A DNA stretch of 5,367 nt from Acholeplasmatales bacterium (GTDB lineage: Bacteria; Bacillota_I; Bacilli_A; Acholeplasmatales; Anaeroplasmataceae). The stretch spans positions 1 through 5,367 of the forward strand of contig JAILPD010000112.1 in assembly GCA_024690445.1 (NCBI GenBank), given 5' to 3'. Under the pieces are notes generated by a model. It had not been told where the DNA came from and ran no database searches. It was given only the letters and a program-made list of their open reading frames with translations. Made by a program: the position numbers and the translations under genes. Within the stretch, counting starts at the first letter, position 1, and every line of letters begins with the position of its first letter. Positions 1-5,367 of this stretch are shown here, piece after piece.

Positions 1-131
1 ACATTGACTCATTTATAAAGAATAATAAAAAAATACCTTCTTGTGGAGATGTAAGAAAATAGTTTACAAAACAAAAAAGTATTAAAGATAATGAATTAAT
101 AGAAAAAAGAAAAGGATTAACAAAAAAGGAA
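1..131 (+). pseudogene. 5' remnant of tnpB reading frame, interrupted by in-frame TAG
   Basis: In the frame of the downstream tnpB ORF, codons from position 3 are open and read ...IPSCGDVRK, then TAG at 60-62, then FTKQKSIKDNELIEKRKG... straight into the ATG at 132 with no other stop. TnpB proteins carry a comparable N-terminal segment (a DVRKW / DLCKWL-like motif followed by a charged helix), so this stretch is most simply the continuation of the gene rather than spacer. The TAG sits where many relatives have Trp, so a single TGG-to-TAG change would explain it; that is inference. The first part of the gene lies left of the window. Confidence 0.6.
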
Positions 132-1103
132 ATGATATCTAATAATTTAGATACACTATTTTACGATGTGTCAAATGATGCCTTAAAACAAGAAATAAAG
201 GATACATACAATTCATTTATAAGATACTTTAAGAAATTATCGAAATATCCAGTTAAGAAAAAATATAATAATTATAAAAAATCATTTTATGTTGATCCAT
301 ATAAAATAGTATTTACTGATAAAAAGGTAAGATTAGAAAAGATAGCAAATAATCAAAAACAAAATAGACAAGTATTAAATTGGGTTAATATGGCAGAAAA
401 GGATAGAATACCTACAAATGTTAAATTTTATAATCCGCGAGTAGTTTTAGATGGAGATAAATTTTATATAGTAGTTAGTGTAGATGATGAATACGCACCT
501 AAAAAGGAAATAGTTACCACTGATTCCATCATAGGAATTGACTTAAATATAAAAACTGTAGTAACAAGCGATAACGATGTATATAAATCTGTGACTGTAA
601 CTAAGGAATATAGAAAACTATCAAAAAAACATCTTCAAGCAAAGATATTAAAAAAATCACTTAAAGAATCTAAGAATTATATTAAGCAAAGAAAGATAAA
701 AACTAATTATACTAGAAGATTAAGATACTTAGAGGAATCATATATTGATTATGTAATAACATCTTTAAAGAATAAGAAACCAAAGGAAATCATAATTGAG
801 GATTTAGATGTTAAAGGAATGAAGGAATCTAAAGATAATAAATATGTAAGGAAAGGATTACAAAGAAATCCATTTTCTAAATTATTAAAAACCTTAGAAA
901 ATAGATGTAATAATTATGGAATATTAATTAGAAAAGTAGATAGATATTATGCTTCTAGTAAAACGTGCAACAAATGTGGATATAAAAAGATAGATTTAAA
1001 ATTAAGTGATAGAACATTTATATGTCCAAATTGTGGACTTAAGATAGATAGAGATTATAACGCAGCAATAAACATAAAAAAATATGCCCTAGTAAACAAC
1101 TAA
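132..1103 (+). CDS. tnpB: TnpB-family RNA-guided endonuclease (IS200/IS605 or IS607 accessory protein), N-terminally truncated ORF
   Basis: This 323-residue ORF is the C-terminal four-fifths of a TnpB (OrfB) protein, the transposon-encoded ancestor of Cas12 nucleases, which cuts DNA matching an RNA guide derived from the element's right end. The RuvC site is complete: D137 in GIDLNIK, E223 in IIIEDLDVKGM and D308 in DRDYNAAINI. A four-cysteine zinc finger lies between RuvC-II and RuvC-III (C279, C282, C298, C301) after the typical ASSKTCNKCG. The usual GIDLGIK is GIDLNIK here. Full-length relatives are about 370-420 residues. The missing N-terminus (wedge strand and part of REC) is coded upstream but cut by TAG at 60-62. 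The ATG at 132 has only a purine run ending about one base before it, too close for a good ribosome binding site, so it is probably not a natural start. ATA and AGA codons are frequent, unlike pyk. No tnpA transposase is visible. Family assignment is firm; activity is doubtful. Confidence 0.9.
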   Translation: MISNNLDTLFYDVSNDALKQEIKDTYNSFIRYFKKLSKYPVKKKYNNYKKSFYVDPYKIVFTDKKVRLEKIANNQKQNRQVLNWVNMAEKDRIPTNVKFYNPRVVLDGDKFYIVVSVDDEYAPKKEIVTTDSIIGIDLNIKTVVTSDNDVYKSVTVTKEYRKLSKKHLQAKILKKSLKESKNYIKQRKIKTNYTRRLRYLEESYIDYVITSLKNKKPKEIIIEDLDVKGMKESKDNKYVRKGLQRNPFSKLLKTLENRCNNYGILIRKVDRYYASSKTCNKCGYKKIDLKLSDRTFICPNCGLKIDRDYNAAINIKKYALVNN

Positions 1104-1110
1104 GGCATAT
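1082..1110 (+). repeat. Hairpin spanning the tnpB stop codon
   Basis: An inverted repeat: ATATGCC (1082-1088) pairs with GGCATAT (1104-1110), then a C/A mismatch, then TAGT (1090-1093) pairs with ACTA (1099-1102), leaving the loop AAACA. The tnpB stop TAA at 1101-1103 is inside the 3' arm. It is probably the first stem of the guide RNA scaffold. Confidence 0.7.
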
Positions 1111-1221
1111 CAATTTTAAATACGCATACGTTCGTGCGGAATTAACGTCTTAGGAGAGTTAATACCAACTTGGAATACAAATTCCTAGAGCTCGTTGAAT
1201 GAGAAATCAAACAGAAACTAC

Positions 1222-1243
1222 ATATTATTAGTTTTAATATTAT
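1222..1243 (+). repeat. AT-only imperfect palindrome near the element's right end
   Basis: ATATTATTA (1222-1230) and TAATATTAT (1235-1243) pair at eight of nine positions around a GTTT loop, with one T/T mismatch at 1225/1240. IS200/IS605 elements carry an imperfect subterminal hairpin that TnpA binds, and this is the right place for one. All pairs are A-T, so in DNA this rich in A and T it could be chance. Confidence 0.25.
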
Positions 1244-1292
1244 TGAGTTTTATGGGTTTTGAAGAACGGCACATTTAAAGATTAATAGATAT

Positions 1293-1315
1293 AGAGGCTT
1301 TCGAGCCTCTTTTTT
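1293..1315 (+). terminator. Intrinsic (Rho-independent) terminator
   Basis: AGAGGCT (1293-1299), loop TTCG (1300-1303) and AGCCTCT (1304-1310) form a perfect 7-bp stem, followed by a T run through 1315. It ends transcripts arriving from the left, including any tnpB/omega RNA read-through, and insulates the pfkA promoter. It may originally have served a gene upstream of the tnpB insertion. Confidence 0.88.
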
Positions 1316-1345
1316 GTTGTCAAAAATCGCTAAAAATAAGGTTTA

Positions 1346-1372
1346 CAATTTAATAAGTAAACTTATTAATTG
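1346..1372. repeat. AT-rich palindrome between terminator and pfkA promoter
   Basis: TAATAAGT (1351-1358) and ACTTATTA (1361-1368) are perfect reverse complements. Outer arms CAAT (1346-1349) and ATTG (1369-1372) extend the dyad past one unpaired T at 1350. It ends 16 bp before the -35 box of the pfkA promoter. It could be a regulator site or a weak second terminator (T run at 1375-1380). Most pairs are A-T, so it is only suggestive. Confidence 0.35.
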
Positions 1373-1388
1373 AATTTTTTAAATTTTC

Positions 1389-1416
1389 TTGAAGCTTGCA
1401 AAAAATGTGATATAAT
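1389..1416 (+). promoter_or_regulatory. Predicted sigma-A promoter of the pfkA-pyk operon
   Basis: The -10 box is a perfect TATAAT (1411-1416) preceded by TGA, giving the extended -10 form TGnTATAAT. The -35 candidate is TTGAAG (1389-1394; TTGACA consensus) with a 16-bp spacer. Transcription would start near 1423, leaving a leader of about 28 nt, too short for a riboswitch. Confidence 0.8.
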
Positions 1417-1439
1417 GATATCCGGAGTATGATTTTTTT

Positions 1440-1446
1440 GGAGTGA
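1440..1446 (+). promoter_or_regulatory. Ribosome binding site deciding the pfkA start
   Basis: GGAGTGA (1440-1446) lies five bases before ATG 1452. An in-frame GTG at 1443 falls within this site and so cannot use it, which favours ATG 1452 as the start. Confidence 0.75.
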
Positions 1447-1451
1447 TACAA

Positions 1452-2405
1452 ATGAGAATTGGTGTATTAACTTCTGGTGGTGATGCTCCCGGCATGAATG
1501 CCACAATAAGAGCTGTAGTCCGTGCAGGAATTGCAAGTGGAGATAGGGTATTCGGAATATATGATGGATACCGTGGCTTAATTGAAGGAAAAATAGAAGA
1601 ATTCACTAGAAAAGATGTTTCTGAAATTCTATCTAAGGGTGGTACTATATTAGGTACTGCTAGATTACCTGAATTCAAATATGAACAGGTAAGATCTTTA
1701 GCAATTAAGCAACTTCAAAAGAATGATATTGAGGCTTTAGTTTGTATTGGTGGAGATGGTACTTATACTGGTGCTTTAAGACTTCATGAGATGGGAATTA
1801 AAACTATCGGAATCCCTGGAACAATTGATAATGATATTGCATCAACTGATTTTACTATTGGATTTTCAACTGCTTTAACTACAGCGTGTGAGGCAATAGA
1901 TAAATTAAGAGATACATCATCAAGTCATCAAAGATGTTCAATAATTGAAGTTATGGGTCGTCATTGTGAGGACTTAGCTTTATATTCTGGTATATGTTGT
2001 GGTGCAGAATATATTATTACAAATAATTCTGGACTAGATAAAGAAAAACTATTATCAAGTCTTAAAAATGATAGACTTGCTGGTAGAAGACATGCCATTG
2101 TTGTTATATCAGAAAATATAACAGATGTTTATCAACTTGCTAAAGAAGTAGAGGTATATTCAGGATATGAATGTAGAGCTACTATTTTAGGATATATTCA
2201 AAGAGGTGGAACTCCTACCCCTGAGGATCGTTTACTTGCTGCGAGATTAGGTAAGTATTCGATTGACCTTTTACATGAAGGTATAACTGGAGTTGCTGTA
2301 GGTATTGTAGAAAATAAGCTTCACTACACACCTATCGAGGAGGCTCTTACAATGGTAAATGAGCCAAATGAGGAGCTACACAAATTAGTACAAAAAATAT
2401 CATAG
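1452..2405 (+). CDS. pfkA: ATP-dependent 6-phosphofructokinase
   Basis: Phosphorylates fructose 6-phosphate to fructose 1,6-bisphosphate with ATP, the committed glycolytic step, in the cytoplasm, normally as a homotetramer. The 317 residues from ATG 1452 match the family's usual ~320. Motifs in order: TSGGDAPGMN (8-16), GTARLPEF with R71 for ATP, GGDGT (101-104), PGTIDND (122-128) with catalytic D126, SSHQR with R161, EVMGR (166-170), and CRATILGYIQRGG with R242 and R251. The glycine after D102 and TIDND preceded by T mark the ATP-dependent, not pyrophosphate-dependent, type. Allosteric-site residues are kept (R20, R24, R153, E186; K213 of E. coli is R here), so ADP/PEP control is likely. The substrate His of E. 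coli (H249) is Tyr248. Starting at ATG 1452 gives the standard MRIGVLTSGG N-terminus; the in-frame GTG at 1443 lies in the ribosome binding site. pyk follows after 24 nt, forming an operon. Confidence 0.97.
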   Translation: MRIGVLTSGGDAPGMNATIRAVVRAGIASGDRVFGIYDGYRGLIEGKIEEFTRKDVSEILSKGGTILGTARLPEFKYEQVRSLAIKQLQKNDIEALVCIGGDGTYTGALRLHEMGIKTIGIPGTIDNDIASTDFTIGFSTALTTACEAIDKLRDTSSSHQRCSIIEVMGRHCEDLALYSGICCGAEYIITNNSGLDKEKLLSSLKNDRLAGRRHAIVVISENITDVYQLAKEVEVYSGYECRATILGYIQRGGTPTPEDRLLAARLGKYSIDLLHEGITGVAVGIVENKLHYTPIEEALTMVNEPNEELHKLVQKIS

Positions 2406-2429
2406 GGATTAAATGAGGAGAAGATTAAA

Positions 2430-3815
2430 ATGAAAAAGACAAAGGTTGTATGTACAATTGGTCCTGCTAGTGAACAAAAGGATTGTTTAGAGAAGTTAAT
2501 TGGCGTTGCTGGTATGAACGTTATGAGAATGAATTTCTCTCATGGTGATTACGATGAGCAAGGCTTCAGAATTAAAAATGTAAAGGAATTAAATAAGGAA
2601 AAGGGCTGGTTTACAGGTATGGCTCTTGATACTAAGGGTCCTGAAATCAGAACAGGTTATTTAAAGAATGATGAACCAGTTCAATTAAGAACAGGTGATA
2701 TTATCCGTTTAACAATGGATTATTCTTATTTAGGAGATGCTAATAAAGTAGCTATTTCTTATCCAGGTTTATATGATGATATCCATGTTGGTGGAAGAAT
2801 CTTAATTGAAGATGGTCTATTAACATTAGTTGTTAAAGAAAAAGATGAAGCAAATAGAGAATTAATCTGTGAAGTTCAAAATGATCGTAAGTTAAAGAAC
2901 AAGAGAAACTGTAATGTTCCAGGCGTTATCTTAAATATGGCTTATATTTCACCAAAAGATAAGGCTGATATGGAATTCGCTTGTGATCAAGGATTAGATT
3001 TCATTTTCGCATCATTCGTTCGTAGAGCTGATGATATTAAGCAAATTAGAGATATTTTAGCTGCTAAGAATAATACACATGTTAAGATTATTTCTAAGAT
3101 TGAAAACCAAGAAGGCGTTAAAAACATGGAAGAAATCATTAAGCTTTCTGATGGTGTAATGGTTGCTCGTGGAGATTTAGGTGTTGATGTTGATGCCTGG
3201 GATTTACCTGAAATTCAAAAGGATATGATTTTCTTAGCTCAATCTCAAGGTAAGATTGTTATTACAGCTACTCAAATGTTAGATTCTATGCAACAAAATC
3301 CTCGTCCAACTAGAGCTGAAGTTACAGACGTTCATAACGCTGTATTAGATGGTACTGGTGCTACAATGTTATCTGGTGAATCTGCTCAAGGTGATTATCC
3401 TTATGAAGCTGTTTCATATATGGCTAAGATTGATGAAAAGGCTGAAGATTTCATTGATCATGAAGCAATGATTCAAAATGTTGTTTATAATAAAGAAAAT
3501 ATGACAGAAGCAGATGCTTTAGGTTTAGCTGTTGCTAATGTTGTAAATTATTTTGATATCGCTGCTGTAGTTGCAGAAGGAAATGTTGAATTAGCTTTAG
3601 CTTTATCTCAATATCGTCCTGCATCTGATGTATTCTTCGCAGTTGATAATGTTGATGATGCTCGTACTCTAGCAATCGTTTGGGGTATTCAAGCAGTAGT
3701 TGGTAATTTAGCAGATGCTAAGGCAAAAGCTGTTGAATGCTTAAATTTAACTAAAGATGATCAAATCATCGAAGTTGTTGGTGCTGACAAGAGCTTCAAG
3801 TTAACTAATATCTAA
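2430..3815 (+). CDS. pyk: Pyruvate kinase
   Basis: Transfers phosphate from phosphoenolpyruvate to ADP, giving pyruvate and ATP at the end of glycolysis. The 461-residue protein has the canonical order: KVVCTIGPAS (4-13), NVMRMNFSHG (30-39), DTKGPEIRTG (67-76), B domain (about 80-160), SKIENQEG with K223 and Mg-binding E225, ARGDLG with Mg-binding D249, TATQMLDSM (279-287), NPRPTRAEV (290-298) and the C domain from about 350. It ends soon after IIEVVG, so it lacks the extra C-terminal PEP-utiliser-like domain of Bacillus enzymes (about 585 residues). Departures from consensus include VDVDAWDLP where VEIPxEEVP is usual, and DGTGATMLSG for DGTDAVMLSG. ATG 2430 has GAGGAG (2415-2420) nine bases upstream. 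It is cotranscribed with pfkA. Codons are biased to GTT, GCT, CGT and ATT/ATC with ATA essentially avoided, as in highly expressed genes. Confidence 0.97.
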   Translation: MKKTKVVCTIGPASEQKDCLEKLIGVAGMNVMRMNFSHGDYDEQGFRIKNVKELNKEKGWFTGMALDTKGPEIRTGYLKNDEPVQLRTGDIIRLTMDYSYLGDANKVAISYPGLYDDIHVGGRILIEDGLLTLVVKEKDEANRELICEVQNDRKLKNKRNCNVPGVILNMAYISPKDKADMEFACDQGLDFIFASFVRRADDIKQIRDILAAKNNTHVKIISKIENQEGVKNMEEIIKLSDGVMVARGDLGVDVDAWDLPEIQKDMIFLAQSQGKIVITATQMLDSMQQNPRPTRAEVTDVHNAVLDGTGATMLSGESAQGDYPYEAVSYMAKIDEKAEDFIDHEAMIQNVVYNKENMTEADALGLAVANVVNYFDIAAVVAEGNVELALALSQYRPASDVFFAVDNVDDARTLAIVWGIQAVVGNLADAKAKAVECLNLTKDDQIIEVVGADKSFKLTNI

Positions 3816-3837
3816 TTTGAAAAGATAAAAATAAAGG

Positions 3838-3868
3838 TCCATTAATTATTAAAATTAATGGATTTTTT
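3838..3868 (+). terminator. Intrinsic terminator of the pfkA-pyk operon
   Basis: TCCATTAATT (3838-3847) and AATTAATGGA (3853-3862) form a perfect 10-bp stem with loop ATTAA, followed by six T's (3863-3868). It starts 23 nt after the pyk stop codon and separates the operon from the next promoter. Confidence 0.9.
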
Positions 3869-3885
3869 ATTTGTTCAAAGTCCGG

Positions 3886-3912
3886 AATGTCAAACAAATT
3901 TGACATTTGACA
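3886..3912. promoter_or_regulatory. Candidate operator: perfect 9-bp dyad plus tandem half-site over a -35 box
   Basis: AATGTCAAA (3886-3894) and TTTGACATT (3899-3907) are perfect reverse complements around CAAA. The right half TTTGACA (3899-3905) is repeated directly at 3906-3912. The dyad covers the -35 hexamer, where a bound repressor would block polymerase. The regulator is not identifiable from the window. Confidence 0.5.
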
Positions 3913-3927
3913 CTCCTGTGGTATAAT
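3900..3927 (+). promoter_or_regulatory. Predicted sigma-A promoter of the downstream membrane-protein gene
   Basis: A perfect -35 TTGACA (3900-3905), a 16-bp spacer and a perfect extended -10 TGGTATAAT (3919-3927) make this close to the ideal vegetative promoter. Transcription would start near 3934, about 30 nt before the ATG at 3964. The second TTGACA (3907-3912) is too close to the -10 (9 bp) to act as its -35. Confidence 0.85.
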
Positions 3928-3963
3928 GTTATATGTGAAGGTTTGGGAATTAAAGGAGTTTTT

Positions 3964-5367
3964 ATGATAAAATTTTTTAAAAAATTGCGTCTTAGAACGA
4001 AAATAATTTTAATAATAACTACACTTGTTGTCGCTGGTGTTGGCGGATTTGGTGCCTATATTTTAACTGAAGCTAATAAAGCTCCAGCTGTTATTGAAGA
4101 TAGTGATGCTAAATTCCAAACAACATTGAAGGAAGCTCCAACTGACGGATCACTTCCGACAGAGCATTCACCAGAGGATGTTATTGCTTACTGTTTATGG
4201 ACAGTTGCGAACACAAAAGAATTTAAGGTTATTACAACTGGTGTTGCTAACGCGTCTATTGCGACTCAACAAATTGCTAATGAACGTGTTGTAAAAAATG
4301 GTAGAGCTATGATTTCAACTGTATCAAGTGGTATGGTTAAGGTTGCTAAACAAAGATTCTTCCATGATAACACAGTTTTATTAAGAGATGCTGATAAGAT
4401 TGATGGTGTTAATGTAGTATGGAAGGACCAAATACCTGAATGTATTTCATATAATGGAAATATAAAAAGATATGGTTGGTTACCATTCCAAGCTAATGGA
4501 TATATTATATGTAGTGAAACATATTTAGATAGAAATAACATTGTTTTAACTGATAATAATGATGGAACTTATAGTATAGTATTCGATCTTAATCCAGCTG
4601 AGGATAAGGCTCCATTTAATTATAGAAGAGAAATTTTAACAAATTCATCTTCCACTATGATTCCAAAATTTGAAAAAATACATATTGAATTTACTATTAA
4701 CGCTAAATATCAAATATTAAAACAAGATATTCAAGAAGAATATACTGTTAAATCAATGGGTATTGAAGCTTTAACAGTAACTGATTGTCATGATGTATTC
4801 ACATATGAAGATGTTGAATTCAATCCAGAATTCTTAGCTTATTTTGAATCATATAAGGATTTAGTCGCTCCAACTGATGGTGATGATTCAGATGGTGATA
4901 TTACTATAAACACAGAAGATGATGTTATGACTATGGTTGTATCATCACTTCAAAATGGTAATGAAGATGTTAATTTAAAGGTTAATGTTAATATTAACGA
5001 TAATACTAATTTAGATATTTTAGCTTCATTAAATATTTCTGATTTAAATAATGTTAAGGTAAAAGCTAAATTAGATGATTTATTTATTGAATATAATAAT
5101 GATATTTATCTTAAATTAGGCGATTTAAAATTAAAAGGATCTATTGATGATATAACTAATTTATTATCAGGATTATCCTTATCTTCAGGTAGTGAATCAG
5201 CATTAGATGTTAATCAAATATTAGCTGACTTAAATGGCAGTGAAGTAATTAAAAATGGAAATAATATTATTATCAATACTAAATTAAATTTATTAGGTAT
5301 AGAATTACCAATAAAGTTTGATTTAAATAAAGATGATAATGGTTATAGTATTAATTCAATCAGTGCG
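3964..5367 (+). CDS. Membrane-anchored extracytoplasmic protein of unknown function, 3' end beyond window
   Basis: An open frame of 468 codons with no stop before the right edge. ATG 3964 is supported by AAAGGAG (3952-3958) five bases upstream and by the promoter before it. The N-terminus MIKFFKKLRLRTK is strongly basic and precedes one hydrophobic segment (about 14-34), giving an inside-positive anchor with the rest outside the cell. There is no Cys for a lipobox, and a signal-peptidase cut is not obvious, so an uncleaved signal anchor is likely. Residues about 60-310 look like a mixed alpha/beta domain with scattered aromatics and two-residue turns. An Asp/Gly-rich linker follows (PTDGDDSDGD, 304-313). 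From about 318 the sequence alternates short hydrophobic strands with Asn/Asp/Lys turns (KVNVNIND, KVKAKLDD, IYLKLGDLKLKG). That pattern suggests a beta-rich, LolA/LppX-like lipid-binding shell or another repeat-strand domain; this is low-confidence inference and I do not recognise the family. It is its own transcription unit after the glycolytic operon. Confidence 0.8.
   Translation, partial: MIKFFKKLRLRTKIILIITTLVVAGVGGFGAYILTEANKAPAVIEDSDAKFQTTLKEAPTDGSLPTEHSPEDVIAYCLWTVANTKEFKVITTGVANASIATQQIANERVVKNGRAMISTVSSGMVKVAKQRFFHDNTVLLRDADKIDGVNVVWKDQIPECISYNGNIKRYGWLPFQANGYIICSETYLDRNNIVLTDNNDGTYSIVFDLNPAEDKAPFNYRREILTNSSSTMIPKFEKIHIEFTINAKYQILKQDIQEEYTVKSMGIEALTVTDCHDVFTYEDVEFNPEFLAYFESYKDLVAPTDGDDSDGDITINTEDDVMTMVVSSLQNGNEDVNLKVNVNINDNTNLDILASLNISDLNNVKVKAKLDDLFIEYNNDIYLKLGDLKLKGSIDDITNLLSGLSLSSGSESALDVNQILADLNGSEVIKNGNNIIINTKLNLLGIELPIKFDLNKDDNGYSINSISA

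Larger units (their letters stand above)
1082..1269 (+). ncRNA. Candidate omega RNA (reRNA) scaffold / right end of the tnpB element
   Basis: TnpB guide RNAs come from the 3' end of tnpB and the adjacent right end of the element, which is where this noncoding stretch lies. Visible structure: an 11-pair hairpin with one mismatch at 1082-1110 (arms start ATATGCC / end GGCATAT) enclosing the tnpB stop codon; a small stem at 1122-1137 (CGCAT / GTGCG); ATTAAC (1141-1146) pairing GTTAAT (1158-1163); and GGAAT (1172-1176) pairing ATTCC (1181-1185). The loop of the third stem (about 1150-1156) can alternatively pair with 1182-1188, a pseudoknot-like arrangement. The segment ending TTTTGAAGAACGGC (1257-1270) resembles element ends I recall from related insertion sequences, but the exact boundary is a guess. 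This stretch accounts for most of the noncoding gap before pfkA. Confidence 0.5.

Noticed and set aside
132..1103. Nuclease-dead TnpB-like transcriptional repressor (TldR) or a miniature Cas12
   Set aside because: The D137/E223/D308 triad is intact, unlike TldR, and there is no CRISPR array or cas gene in the window.
1443..1451. GTG at 1443 as the pfkA start
   Set aside because: It sits within the Shine-Dalgarno sequence and would add three residues not seen in the family; ATG 1452 gives the standard MRIGVLTSGG start.
1417..1451. Riboswitch or attenuator in the pfkA leader
   Set aside because: The predicted leader is only about 28 nt, with just a short TCCGGA palindrome and a T run, too small for a known sensor.
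1379..1678. 99-codon minus-strand open frame across the pfkA promoter and 5' end
   Set aside because: It lies opposite pfkA, which has full family motifs, and has no recognisable protein signature of its own; it is a shadow.
3899..3912. CtsR heat-shock operator from the tandem TTTGACA repeats
   Set aside because: CtsR boxes are heptamer repeats (GGTCAAA type) separated by three bases. Here the copies abut and the core base differs, and the stronger feature is the inverted repeat.
4266..4541. 91-codon minus-strand open frame inside the last gene
   Set aside because: The plus strand here is a continuous 468-codon frame with promoter, ribosome binding site and membrane anchor; the minus frame shows no motif.
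1..5367. Mycoplasma-type genetic code (TGA as Trp)
   Set aside because: All tryptophan codons seen in the four genes are TGG and none of the frames contains TGA, which would be unlikely in such AT-rich DNA under that code.

Overview
The window comes from a low-GC Gram-positive bacterium of the Firmicutes/Bacilli/Mollicutes-relative type. The evidence is the strong AT bias, a pfkA-pyk glycolytic operon, strong AGGAG-type ribosome binding sites, extended -10 promoters and U-tailed intrinsic terminators. Every tryptophan codon seen is TGG and no in-frame TGA occurs, so the standard bacterial code (11) fits. The Mycoplasma/Spiroplasma code, in which TGA encodes Trp, does not fit. An uncultured gut Bacilli lineage or an Acholeplasma-like relative is a reasonable guess, but the sequence alone does not settle this.

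Layout. (1) 1-1103 is the 3' part of an IS200/IS605- or IS607-type tnpB gene encoding an RNA-guided RuvC nuclease. Its reading frame enters from the left edge, is interrupted by an in-frame TAG at 60-62, then runs open to 1103. The RuvC D/E/D residues and the zinc finger are intact, so this looks like a recently inactivated copy. (2) About 1082-1269 holds the expected right end of the element and a candidate omega RNA (reRNA): hairpins and a possible pseudoknot, starting inside the tnpB stop-codon region. (3) 1293-1315 is a clear intrinsic terminator, followed by an AT-rich palindrome (1346-1372). (4) A promoter (1389-1416) drives pfkA (1452-2405) and pyk (2430-3815), separated by only 24 nt. 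The operon ends in an intrinsic terminator (3838-3868). (5) A second promoter (3900-3927), overlapped by a perfect 9-bp dyad, drives a gene starting at 3964 that runs off the right edge. It encodes a membrane-anchored, probably extracytoplasmic protein with no family I can name with confidence.

How they work together: PfkA commits fructose-6-phosphate to glycolysis and Pyk makes pyruvate and ATP at the pathway's end. Joint transcription of the two is a familiar Firmicutes arrangement. The tnpB element is an unrelated mobile passenger upstream, and the last gene is a separate transcription unit. I see no convincing wholly new multi-gene system. The points most worth following are the amber-interrupted tnpB with its omega RNA region, the operator-like dyad, and the unidentified envelope protein.
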